A stretch of 19,116 nt of DNA, taken from the NCBI GenBank assembly GCA_002697475.1, contig NZVW01000041.1, forward strand, positions 1-19,116, read 5' to 3'. Source of the stretch: Aquimarina sp. (GTDB lineage Bacteria > Bacteroidota > Bacteroidia > Flavobacteriales > Flavobacteriaceae). Positions 1 through 6,766 of this stretch are shown piece after piece. The first letter of the stretch is position 1. The number at the start of each line of letters is the position of its first letter. The position numbers and the translations under genes are program-made. The notes under the pieces were generated by a model. It saw only the letters and a program-made list of their open reading frames with translations. It was not told the origin of the DNA and did not search any database.

Positions 1-598
1 ATTAGGTACCTGGTTTCATGAAATGGGCCATGGCATCACAGCTATGCTACTGGGCGGTGACTTTTTTTATCTCGAAATTTATGAAAATGGAGGGGGTACA
101 GCGTATTCTACAATATCAAATAGTTATGTGTCACAACCTTTAGCCAGAGCACTCACTGCAGCCGGAGGTCTATTAGGCCCTACAATAGCAGGAGCTTTAT
201 TGATCGTTTCTGCTAAAAATCCCCGCTCCTCTGCTATAGCCCTCTGGGCATTAGTCAGTATACTCATTATATCCTTGTTGATATGGATAAAAAGTATAGT
301 CGCCTGGATTGTTTTAGGAATCGTTGCCATTTTGCTGGTTATTATTATTTTGCTCAAAAAGAAAAATATAACCTCTTTAACGATATTATTTTTAGGAACA
401 CAATGTGTGTTTAGCTCTTATTTGCAGATAGGATATTTGTTTACTAAACAGTTTGAAAGAGATGGGCAAATCCAATATTCTGATACGCAAGTCATCGCAT
501 CGTACGTATTTGGCAACTACTGGATGTGGGGATTATTAATCTTATTAATCAGTGTATTTGTGTTATATAAGAGTTATAAATATTACCTAAGAGGGTAA
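1..598 (+). CDS. M50-type membrane zinc metalloprotease, 5'-truncated by window edge
   Basis: The reading frame is open from base 2, so the gene begins before the window; the ATG at 23 lies inside the catalytic motif and is not the start. The first visible residues are LGTWFHEMGHGITAMLLGG, containing HExxH (HEMGH) inside a hydrophobic stretch, as in site-2-protease-like M50 (M50B) peptidases. It is followed by a GGG-containing strand, a Gly/Pro-rich AAGGLLGPTIAGALL helix typical of the family, three or more further hydrophobic segments, and a late acidic SDTQVI segment that may supply the third zinc ligand. About 198 residues are visible. The family cleaves within or near membranes; the substrate here is unknown. 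The stop at 598 overlaps the end of the convergent gene at 587 by 12 bases. The family assignment is good; the function is open. Confidence 0.8.
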   Translation, partial: LGTWFHEMGHGITAMLLGGDFFYLEIYENGGGTAYSTISNSYVSQPLARALTAAGGLLGPTIAGALLIVSAKNPRSSAIALWALVSILIISLLIWIKSIVAWIVLGIVAILLVIIILLKKKNITSLTILFLGTQCVFSSYLQIGYLFTKQFERDGQIQYSDTQVIASYVFGNYWMWGLLILLISVFVLYKSYKYYLRG

Positions 599-1012
599 GA
601 CACTTTTTTGACCTTGCTCAAATAATTCCATAAGCCTGTAAATATCCGTTTTAATATAGCTTTTAATATCAATTTTATGAGATGGTTTGGTATGAAGGTG
701 TACATACAAAATTCCATCAAAGAACTCAATAGAAGAAACTTCTTTCAATGAAATCCGGTGGCTATTCCAATCATTCAAAGTTATATTTATAAAGTTTGAA
801 TTATAAATCACTCTGTTTTTAAAAGATACCATTTCAATAAGAGGAAATAGTAGTAGGGAATGACCTACTATGGCAAACCAACTTCTAATATTCACATTAA
901 TATTGCTGAACAAATCAGTATAGCCTATCAGGAGTAATAGTATTGAAATGGTTAATAAAACTATTGCTCTAACAGGTTTCAAACGATAAAATTTTAGTTT
1001 TTTGTTATTCAT
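587..1012 (-). CDS. Hypothetical two-TM membrane protein, possible bacterial PH-like domain
   Basis: A 141-residue protein starting at an ATG (MNNKKLKFYRLKP). Two hydrophobic segments lie at about residues 16-34 and 44-62. A soluble, strand-rich C-terminal half follows (FKNRVIYNSNFINITL, ISLKEVSSIEFFDGILYVHLH). Two membrane helices followed by a beta-rich part that ends in a helix resembles bacterial PH-like (bPH) membrane proteins, but that is an architecture-level guess. It lies 9 bases downstream of the Yip1-like gene on the same strand, so the two are probably co-transcribed. Its stop overlaps the convergent metalloprotease gene. No function is assigned. Confidence 0.65.
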   Translation of the reverse strand: MNNKKLKFYRLKPVRAIVLLTISILLLLIGYTDLFSNINVNIRSWFAIVGHSLLLFPLIEMVSFKNRVIYNSNFINITLNDWNSHRISLKEVSSIEFFDGILYVHLHTKPSHKIDIKSYIKTDIYRLMELFEQGQKSVLPS

Positions 1013-1021
1013 TTTATTAGA

Positions 1022-1570
1022 TTAGTAACCATACAGCTTCAATACTACTTGAAGAATAATAAATGGAGATATATTCAGGAGCGCTTTCAGTAATCCATAT
1101 TGATTAAACTTTGCTAAGCCTTGAATTAAAATTTTTAACGAAAAAAACCAACTTATATAAAGGATGAAGTTTCTTGAATAAAGATTATTAAAATCATGGG
1201 TAAGTAATTCCGTATTTTTTAAAATACCTACAATTAATAACCCCAATACAATTGGAACAACAGAATAAGCTATAACAGAAAGAACCTCTACGTAATTTGC
1301 TTTACCACTTAAAATTTTGCCAATCTTATGAAATAGTAAAGCAATTAATAACCATATTAGAATTGAAATAAAAATAGAGAAAACTAACCATAAAAGATTT
1401 ATTATAAATCCGTTCGTTTCTTCTTCAAAATTATAGTCAAACAAAAACTGGACAGCTGTATAAACCCCAAAAATTATGGCACTTTTTCTCTTTAAATCAT
1501 CCTCGAATTCATCGTCTAATATATCAAGCCCTCTTTTAGTATGAAATAATGTAAGTAATATAGATTTCAT
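1022..1570 (-). CDS. Yip1-like integral membrane protein
   Basis: A hydrophobic protein of about 182 residues with a short charged N-terminus (LDILDDEFEDDLKRK) and roughly five predicted TM segments. The helix with FHKIGKILSGKANYVEVLSVIAYSVVPIVLG fits the Yip1-family pattern: an amphipathic gene-core region, then a 'lsviAYsviP' helix. The frame can also be opened from a TTG at 1582, adding MRRV; the ATG at 1570 (MKSILLTLF) is preferred because TTG starts are rarer and there is no ribosome site to favour it. Bacterial Yip1-domain proteins have no settled biochemical role. It probably forms an operon with the gene 9 bases downstream (587-1012) and perhaps the zinc-ribbon gene upstream. Confidence 0.65.
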   Translation of the reverse strand: MKSILLTLFHTKRGLDILDDEFEDDLKRKSAIIFGVYTAVQFLFDYNFEEETNGFIINLLWLVFSIFISILIWLLIALLFHKIGKILSGKANYVEVLSVIAYSVVPIVLGLLIVGILKNTELLTHDFNNLYSRNFILYISWFFSLKILIQGLAKFNQYGLLKALLNISPFIILQVVLKLYGY

Positions 1571-1654
1571 TACTCTTCGCAATTAATATAAGTTATTATA
1601 AATATGTGTCTAATTATACTTATATGTTACTCAAAATCGTAAATAATTTTTTAA

Positions 1655-1813
1655 TCAACGCCAATCATAACCACAAAATCTACATTGCTTTGCATTTGGA
1701 GTTCTTGCCAATTTTCCACAATTAGTACAATTATTAAAAAATATATTATGACTATAATTCTCCAACAATAGAGTTGCAATTCGAATCTTCTCTTCCTCCC
1801 TTTCCTTTTTCAT
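1655..1813 (-). CDS. Small zinc-ribbon protein, 52 aa
   Basis: Reading the minus strand from an ATG at 1813 gives a 52-residue protein ending in TGA at 1655. The N-terminus is very charged (MKKEREEEKIRIA), followed by a possible helix (TLLLENYSHNIFF) and a C-terminal zinc ribbon: CTNC, an 11-residue loop, CRFC, then GYDWR and stop. Two CxxC pairs with a conserved aromatic GY/W end are typical of small treble-clef or zinc-ribbon knuckles. The frame stays open for about 19 codons upstream but holds no usual start codon, so either 1813 is the start or an upstream part has been lost. It sits upstream of the Yip1-like gene on the same strand. The partner or nucleic-acid target is unknown. Confidence 0.6.
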   Translation of the reverse strand: MKKEREEEKIRIATLLLENYSHNIFFNNCTNCGKLARTPNAKQCRFCGYDWR

Positions 1814-1919
1814 TAGATAAGGATATTTTAAATTACATTTTCCTCTAGAGGAATTAAATAAAGAAAATAGTTAATGAGATATTCTACTAACTCTTCTTCC
1901 ACTGTATTTATCTAATAAA

Positions 1920-2510
1920 TTAAACATGCTTCCCTTTTTCCCAGCCGTGTTTGCCCAAGTATTTTTCTCCGGATTCGATGGCTCCTTCTTCCACTTTGGT
2001 TCCCATAGAGTCGTTCCATCGATTCAGGTAGCCAAATAATGAAATAACACCCAGCATTTCTACAATTTCACCTTCATCCCAATACTTATACAACTCTTCT
2101 TTTATCTTTTCATCCACTGTGTTAGGTACCATAGACGCCGCTAAAGAAAAATCCAGTGCTGCACGTTCTGCATCACTAAAAGCAGGATGAGTTTTATATT
2201 CCCAGATATTATCCAGCTGCTCCTGCTCTGCACCATATCGTTCAGCAGCACGTATGGCGTGTGCCTGACAATAACGACATCCTGTAGCATTACTGCTAAC
2301 CCAGGCGATCATACGTTTGAGCGCTGAAGTAACCCGACCTTCATTAGCCATTACCGCTTTATTTAGGTTAATAAAAGCTTTAGATATAGCAGGCCTGCGC
2401 TGCATAGTCAATACTGAATTAGGACAAAATCCCAGCGTTTCATTAAAAAATTCTGCAAGTTCCTTGGTTTCCTGATCGTGATCTGCTGGCAATGGAGTTA
2501 CTAACGGCAT
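1920..2510 (-). CDS. Carboxymuconolactone decarboxylase / AhpD-like peroxidase-related protein
   Basis: A 196-residue protein with the AhpD-like core motif GCRYCQAH (Cys78, Cys81, His84) on a helix, preceded by LKRMIAWVSSNATG and followed by AERYG and a WEYKTHPAFSDAERAALDF segment typical of the peroxidase-related CMD subfamily. AhpD-like members use the two cysteines as a redox pair in alkyl-hydroperoxide or thiol chemistry; whether this protein is an active peroxidase or another CMD-fold enzyme cannot be told. No signal peptide, so probably cytoplasmic. It is transcribed divergently from recJ. A CAAATTTA (minus strand TAAATTTG) at 2543-2550 is a possible -7 element, placing the transcript start shortly before the ATG. 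Confidence 0.85.
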   Translation of the reverse strand: MPLVTPLPADHDQETKELAEFFNETLGFCPNSVLTMQRRPAISKAFINLNKAVMANEGRVTSALKRMIAWVSSNATGCRYCQAHAIRAAERYGAEQEQLDNIWEYKTHPAFSDAERAALDFSLAASMVPNTVDEKIKEELYKYWDEGEIVEMLGVISLFGYLNRWNDSMGTKVEEGAIESGEKYLGKHGWEKGKHV

Positions 2511-2542
2511 AATTTATTTTTATGATTAAGAGTTGAAAAATA

Positions 2543-2550
2543 CAAATTTA
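2543..2550 (-). promoter_or_regulatory. Candidate -7 box of the CMD-family gene
   Basis: On the minus strand the sequence reads TAAATTTG, matching the Bacteroidota -7 consensus TAnnTTTG, about 33 bases before the ATG at 2510. No convincing TTG -33 element is found at the expected distance, and the region is AT-rich, so chance matches are likely. Confidence 0.3.
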
Positions 2551-2641
2551 AATAAGCAATTCGTAATTATGCTTTAACATTACATCTGCTCAAAGAATTT
2601 CATATATTGTCGTCAAATAATCAAACCTCTTACGATAAACT

Positions 2642-4330
2642 ATGCGATGGACAATTAAGCCTCAACCCGAAGCTGATAAAATTGATGCGTTATCAAAAGC
2701 CTTAAATGTTGATACTATTGTTGCTACGCTTCTGGTTCAGCGCGGAATTGAGACTTTTGATGAGGCTAAGAAATTTTTTCGCCCGTCCCTTAATGACCTT
2801 TATGATCCTTTTTTGATGAAGGACATGGATAAGGCGGTTAATCGTATTATTGAAGCTATTCAAAATGAAGAACACATTTTAGTTTATGGAGACTATGATG
2901 TAGATGGCACTACTTCTGTAGCTTTATTGTCTTCATTTTTGAAAACACTTTCGCCTTATATAGCTACTTATATCCCGGATCGATATACAGAGGGTTACGG
3001 AGTTTCTTTTCAGGGCATTGATTATGCAGAGGATAATGACATCTCGCTGATTATTGCTTTAGATTGTGGTATTAAAGCTATAGACAAAGTAGCTTATGCT
3101 ACAGAAAGAGGTATTGATTTTATTATTTGCGATCACCACCGTCCGGGAGATACCATTCCGGATGCAGTAGCGGTACTGGATCCCAAACAGGAAGACTGTA
3201 ATTATCCCTATAAAGAACTTTGTGGTTGTGGAGTAGGATTTAAATTAATGCAAGGTCTGGCTCCTCATTTTAATCTCACTACAGAAAATCTTGTACCATA
3301 TCTGGATCTTGTCGCTACTGCGATAGGCGCTGATATCGTACCTATTACAGATGAAAACAGAGTACTTGCTTATTTTGGATTACAAGTAATTAACTCAGCT
3401 CCCAGAATGGGTTTTAAAGCCATGCTAACGCAGGTAAAGAAAGATTCGCTGACTATAACTGATGTCGTATTCATTATTGCACCCAGAATTAATGCGGCAG
3501 GTAGAATGAAGCATGGACAACATGCTGTGGATTTACTTACGGAAACAGATCCCACTATAGCCTTGCAGTATGCTTCTGAGATAGAATTATATAATAGTGA
3601 TCGTAAAGATGCTGATCAGACCATAACTCAAGAAGCCTTAGATCAGATCGAAACGAATAAAGAAACGGAGTGCTTTACCACAGTTGTATATCAGGAAGAC
3701 TGGCATAAAGGAGTTATAGGTATTGTCGCATCGCGATTAACTGAAACCTATTACAGACCTACTCTGGTTTTTACAAAAAGTGGTGATAAGTTGGCAGCAT
3801 CTGCAAGATCGGTCAAAGGGTTTGATGTGTATAATGCACTTGAAGCCTGTGCTGAGCATATGCTACAGTTTGGAGGGCATAAATATGCCGCGGGTTTGAC
3901 GTTAACAGAGGAACAGTTTCCTGACTTTAAACAAAAGTTTGAAGAAGTCGTTGCTTCCACTATTGATAAAACCTTACTGGTTTCTGAGGTTACCATAGAC
4001 CATATCATAGAGCCAGAACAGATTACAGACAAATTATACAGAATATTACAGCAGTTTGCACCATTTGGCCCTGGTAATATGACTCCAGTTTTTGCTACAG
4101 AAGATGTCACCGACACAGGCTATGGCAAATGCGTAGGTGGTGAGGATCAGCATCTGAAATGCCGTATAGAAAAAAATGGTAGCGCTTTTGATGCCATTGG
4201 TTTTAATTTAGGCGAAAAATGTGATCTTATTACCAACAGAAAACGATTCAAAATTGCTTACACTATAGATGAAAATGTGTGGAACGGCAGAAGAACTCTT
4301 CAATTAAAACTAAAAGATCTCAGAACATAA
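2642..4330 (+). CDS. recJ: Single-stranded-DNA-specific exonuclease RecJ
   Basis: A 562-residue protein of normal RecJ length. The DHH phosphoesterase motifs are all present: VYGDYDVDGTTS (residues 81-92), ALDCG (139-143) and CDHHRPGD (163-170), which bind the catalytic metals. DHHA1-type sequence GRMKHGQHAVDLL and the glycine-rich GGHKYAAGL motif follow, and the C-terminal part (about 440-562, with FAPFGPGNMTPVF) is the OB-like DNA-binding domain. RecJ degrades 5'-ended single-stranded DNA in recombination and base-excision or mismatch repair in the cytoplasm. The ATG at 2642 gives the usual N-terminus (MRWTIKPQP). The gene stands alone, divergent from the CMD gene. No hairpin terminator is evident after the stop; the downstream gene has its own regulatory palindrome. 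Confidence 0.97.
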   Translation: MRWTIKPQPEADKIDALSKALNVDTIVATLLVQRGIETFDEAKKFFRPSLNDLYDPFLMKDMDKAVNRIIEAIQNEEHILVYGDYDVDGTTSVALLSSFLKTLSPYIATYIPDRYTEGYGVSFQGIDYAEDNDISLIIALDCGIKAIDKVAYATERGIDFIICDHHRPGDTIPDAVAVLDPKQEDCNYPYKELCGCGVGFKLMQGLAPHFNLTTENLVPYLDLVATAIGADIVPITDENRVLAYFGLQVINSAPRMGFKAMLTQVKKDSLTITDVVFIIAPRINAAGRMKHGQHAVDLLTETDPTIALQYASEIELYNSDRKDADQTITQEALDQIETNKETECFTTVVYQEDWHKGVIGIVASRLTETYYRPTLVFTKSGDKLAASARSVKGFDVYNALEACAEHMLQFGGHKYAAGLTLTEEQFPDFKQKFEEVVASTIDKTLLVSEVTIDHIIEPEQITDKLYRILQQFAPFGPGNMTPVFATEDVTDTGYGKCVGGEDQHLKCRIEKNGSAFDAIGFNLGEKCDLITNRKRFKIAYTIDENVWNGRRTLQLKLKDLRT

Positions 4331-4342
4331 TTTTATTTATTT

Positions 4343-4365
4343 TTATTTAGAATAAATCTAAATAA
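4343..4365. promoter_or_regulatory. Perfect 9-5-9 palindrome, iron-box-like operator
   Basis: The arms TTATTTAGA and TCTAAATAA are exact reverse complements around the 5-base spacer ATAAA, centred 24 bases before the ATG at 4378. The core TTTAGA-N5-TCTAAA resembles boxes seen ahead of iron-uptake genes in flavobacteria, thought to bind DtxR/Fur-type metal regulators. The symmetry is seen directly; the regulator identity is inferred from memory of such boxes. The position just before the start codon would let a bound repressor block transcription of the 4378 gene. Confidence 0.6.
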
Positions 4366-4377
4366 TTATTATTTTTG

Positions 4378-4755
4378 ATGAAAACTAGTTCATCTATGAG
4401 TGCTATTGAGAAGATTTATGCTAATGATATAGGAATTTCATTCTTCTGGAAAAATCAAACCAATCAATCTTTTGACAACCGAAAAGTTCAGGTAATTTTT
4501 AGAGATACCGGTTTTTTATTGAACTTGGATGAGCTAAAAATGTTCTCTAAGCACTGTACTCAGTCGTTAGCAACTAATAACTGTGCTCATTGCCAACATC
4601 ATAAAAACTGCAGAAATCTTTTACTCAGGACACCGTCAGACAAAATTGATCTTGCCGTAAGTTCAGTAGAATTAGAACAAATCAAATCGCTGCTCAATGA
4701 AACCATTTTCAAGGTAGAATTAAAACAATGGCTTGAATCTATATGTCTTAATTAA
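4378..4755 (+). CDS. Cysteine-rich hypothetical protein behind an iron-box-like palindrome
   Basis: A 125-residue protein, probably starting MKTSSSMSAIEKI at the ATG at 4378; a TTG immediately before it extends the frame by one codon but is less likely. No signal peptide or membrane segment. The middle has a strand-rich part (KVQVIFRDTGFLLNLDELKMF) followed by a cysteine/histidine cluster, HCTQSLATNNCAHCQHHKNC: four Cys in the order C-x9-C-x2-C-x5-C with several His. This could ligate a metal or an Fe-S cluster. The C-terminus is helical. The family is not recognised. It lies 47 bases after recJ and is convergent with the hydrolase gene at 4760, with only 4 bases between them. The palindrome just ahead suggests metal-responsive expression. 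Confidence 0.65.
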   Translation: MKTSSSMSAIEKIYANDIGISFFWKNQTNQSFDNRKVQVIFRDTGFLLNLDELKMFSKHCTQSLATNNCAHCQHHKNCRNLLLRTPSDKIDLAVSSVELEQIKSLLNETIFKVELKQWLESICLN

Positions 4756-4759
4756 AAAA

Positions 4760-5692
4760 CTATTCTAAAAATCTCAAGATTTTATAAGCGATTTCTGTTG
4801 CCTTGGTTTCTGTTAAAAAATGTTTCTCATCAATAAGGTGAATATCCGCAGGATCAACTTTAAGACCTTGAGTGACCTTAAGCTCCTGTGGAGGCCACTG
4901 CAGATAAGTATCGTGCACACCCCACATAACCGCTACAGGAATATCAAGATTCTCAAATATTAAGGAGTAATCCGGAAAATAATTACACGTTCTGGTATAA
5001 TAATGATACAGTCCATCAATCTTACCTTCGGTCAATGGAGTTCTGTATCCTTCAATGTCTACTTCATTCAGGGTGTTTTCCTTAAGCCCTTCAGAGAAGA
5101 GATCTTTTAATAGCTTATTTGTACCAATACCGCTTTTATAAGACCACATTTTGGTTCGGGCTACAGGGCCCGGTGTCATTCTTAATGGCGGAAAAAAACC
5201 TTCTTCATAAATTAAAGTATTTAACACCACGAGCTCTTCAATTTTACCTGGAGCTTGTCGCATTAGTTCCCAGGTCCATACACCTCCCATTTGATGCACC
5301 ACTTGGGACCAAAACTCAACACCCAGAAAATCCATTAAATCCAGTAATCGTTTTGCCTGATTCTCTTCATCATAAATTTTATAACCTTCAGGCGAATCGC
5401 TCGAACCAAAGACTAACATATCAGGAACGATGACTCTATAACCCCCCTTCACTAAGGGGTCTATCATTTTTCTGTACATCCATCCTGAAGTTGGCGCACC
5501 ATGCAGAAGTACTATAACGGGTCCGTCTCCTTTATCGATAAACTTAATAATCCCCTCTTTAGTAGGAAAAATTCTTTGTTGCGATCGATATTGCTCGTAA
5601 GTAATTTGTCCCTTACGAATACCTACTTCCTGATAAGGCTTGCAAGAAAATATGACTAGTGCTAAAATGAAAAAGTAAAACTTGTTCCCCAT
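4760..5692 (-). CDS. Alpha/beta-hydrolase-fold lipoprotein, nucleophile Asp replaced by Gln
   Basis: A 310-residue protein beginning with a lipoprotein signal peptide (ALVIFSC, lipid-attached Cys17), so it is probably anchored on the periplasmic or outer-membrane side. The fold matches the haloalkane dehalogenase/epoxide hydrolase group: oxyanion motif LLHGAPTSGW (63-71), DMLVFGSSD, nucleophile-elbow region VVHQMGG (131-137), acid-loop MWGVHD (Asp261) and C-terminal EKHFLTE (His291). Active relatives have VxHDxGG with Asp as the nucleophile; serine members have GxSxG. Here the position is Gln134 (codon CAA), so neither nucleophile is present, while the His and the acid are kept. It may be a non-hydrolytic or redirected member. 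Tail-to-tail with the gene ending at 4755. Confidence 0.82.
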   Translation of the reverse strand: MGNKFYFFILALVIFSCKPYQEVGIRKGQITYEQYRSQQRIFPTKEGIIKFIDKGDGPVIVLLHGAPTSGWMYRKMIDPLVKGGYRVIVPDMLVFGSSDSPEGYKIYDEENQAKRLLDLMDFLGVEFWSQVVHQMGGVWTWELMRQAPGKIEELVVLNTLIYEEGFFPPLRMTPGPVARTKMWSYKSGIGTNKLLKDLFSEGLKENTLNEVDIEGYRTPLTEGKIDGLYHYYTRTCNYFPDYSLIFENLDIPVAVMWGVHDTYLQWPPQELKVTQGLKVDPADIHLIDEKHFLTETKATEIAYKILRFLE

Positions 5693-5761
5693 AAGTTTAA
5701 CAATTTGTGAGCGACTAATTTAGGTAATTTTATTGGTAACATAATTATTATAATAATCAGA

Positions 5762-6241
5762 TCATAAAATCTCTTCAATTACAATCTCTTTGCCATTAAA
5801 ATGAATTACATCTTTTTGCTTTTTACCTAAAATGAGTTTACCTATAGGCGTATTAGGAGCAATAGCAAAGAAAGTTTCTGAATTACATATAATAGCTCCT
5901 GCAGAAATACTGATATAGTAATTGGCAGTAGTACACCTCACAATGCTTCCCAGAACAGCAGTATTATATTTTTTAGATGTCTCCACCTTATGAAGTGCAG
6001 TCTGCAGTTTTTCAACTTCTGCTAGTTGGGCACCTGCCTTTTCACGTTCCAATTGAAGCATCGCTCTTCCGGTCTCGTGCTTATCACCGGCAGTGCTTTT
6101 TGTTTCTGATGTTAATGACTCCTGGATATCTGATATAGTTCCTTTTATACGCAGTAATCGCTCATCAATGTAATCCTGGCATTTTTGCTTAAGACAACTT
6201 TTTACTTGCTGTTGATCCACTTTTTTACTTATCCTATTCAA
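5762..6241 (-). CDS. GreA/GreB-like transcription-factor-related protein
   Basis: A 159-residue protein. Residues about 30-88 form a coiled coil whose tip region AGDKHETGRA keeps the Asp-x-x-Glu pair (Asp53, Glu56) in the spacing of GreA's GDxxEN, followed by a heptad-rich return helix (LEREKAGAQLAEVEKLQTAL). The C-terminal part resembles the FKBP-like Gre domain: SISAGAIICN, NTPIGKLILGKK and GKEIVIEEI. Gre factors insert the coiled-coil tip into the RNA polymerase secondary channel and stimulate transcript cleavage. Similar flavobacterial proteins are sometimes mislabelled 3-oxoacyl-ACP synthase; nothing of a ketosynthase is seen here. The N-terminal 30 residues (QQQVKSCLKQKCQDY) are unlike GreA. 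Monocistronic by appearance, 69 bases upstream of the hydrolase gene on the same strand. Confidence 0.7.
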   Translation of the reverse strand: MNRISKKVDQQQVKSCLKQKCQDYIDERLLRIKGTISDIQESLTSETKSTAGDKHETGRAMLQLEREKAGAQLAEVEKLQTALHKVETSKKYNTAVLGSIVRCTTANYYISISAGAIICNSETFFAIAPNTPIGKLILGKKQKDVIHFNGKEIVIEEIL

Positions 6242-6289
6242 GGATCAATTTAGTATTTATACTTTAATATTTGGTGCGTATGTAAATGC

Positions 6290-6333
6290 AATTTTTTTTA
6301 AATAAAAAAGGAGATAGTAAAACTATCTCCTTT
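6290..6333 (-). terminator. Rho-independent terminator of the GG-peptide gene
   Basis: A 12-bp perfect stem (AAAGGAGATAGT at 6307-6318 with ACTATCTCCTTT at 6322-6333) with a 3-base loop. On the minus strand it is followed by a T-rich run, TTTTTTATTT, so it ends minus-strand transcripts. It lies 22 bases after the stop of the 51-residue peptide gene and shows that this small gene is a transcribed unit. Confidence 0.85.
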
Positions 6334-6355
6334 ATCAAATTTCTTTTGGAAGAAA

Positions 6356-6511
6356 CTATTTTAAATGTGTAGTACATCTACCAAAAACATTACATGTTCC
6401 CGGACAGGTTGATAAACAAATTTCATAATCTGTACTTCCACCTTGAATAGCCTTTCTTTGATCCTTGTTAAGTGTTTGTACCCCTTGTAAGTTTAAAATA
6501 GTTGTAAGCAT
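6356..6511 (-). CDS. Double-glycine leader peptide with four-Cys core (bacteriocin-like precursor)
   Basis: A 51-residue reading frame starting at ATG 6511 and ending at TAG 6356. The first 25 residues (LNLQGVQTLNKDQRKAIQGG) look like a Bacteroidota double-glycine leader: LNL..V..L.K.Q...I.GG, cut after Gly24-Gly25 by C39-peptidase ABC transporters. The 26-residue core has cysteines at 32, 36, 40 and 46 (CLSTCPGTC then NVFGRC), spaced C-x3-C-x3-C-x5-C, enough for two disulfides or thioether bridges. It has a strong terminator downstream and a 255-base gap upstream. No C39 transporter, SPASM radical-SAM or lanthionine enzyme is in the window, so it is an orphan precursor here. Role as bacteriocin, pheromone or other secreted peptide is inferred. 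Confidence 0.72.
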   Translation of the reverse strand: MLTTILNLQGVQTLNKDQRKAIQGGSTDYEICLSTCPGTCNVFGRCTTHLK

Positions 6512-6766
6512 TGTTTTAAGATTTAAAATTAATTTTTGTGTTTAAAATTAAAAAAGCGTTTATGCCCTTTTAATTCTAAATAAAGGTAAGGTGTATTTTT
6601 TTTAAAACCTTACGTAATTCCGTAATGCACCCTAAAAATTTAAAGAAAAATCAATAAAATGATGTTTGTTTTTAATTGCTAGATGAGAGGAATTCCTTTA
6701 CCAAAACCTTAGAAGAAACAAAATAATTCCATTGTTCAAATAAAAGATTATGTATGATAACTCAGA
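6512..6766. other. AT-rich intergenic region upstream of the GG-peptide gene
   Basis: 255 bases with no gene. Contains an 11-bp direct repeat TTTAAAATTAA (6522-6532 and 6541-6551, starts 19 bases apart) in the likely 5' leader of the peptide gene, and an inverted repeat GTAAGGT/ACCTTAC (6586-6592 and 6607-6613, 14-base loop) about 80-100 bases before its start. No clean TAnnTTTG box was found. The repeats may be chance in such AT-rich DNA. Confidence 0.4.

Noticed and set aside
1571..1582. TTG start (MRRV) for the Yip1-like protein
   Set aside because: Next in-frame ATG (1570) is four codons later and more usual; TTG cannot be excluded.
3751..4116. Minus-strand frame of 121 codons inside recJ
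   Set aside because: Fully antisense to a well-conserved RecJ; no start signal or recognisable domain.
6567..6583. Half of an iron-box-like word (TTTATTTAGAATT) upstream of the GG peptide
   Set aside because: Only one arm matches; the other side lacks TCTAAA symmetry, so it is not a credible operator.
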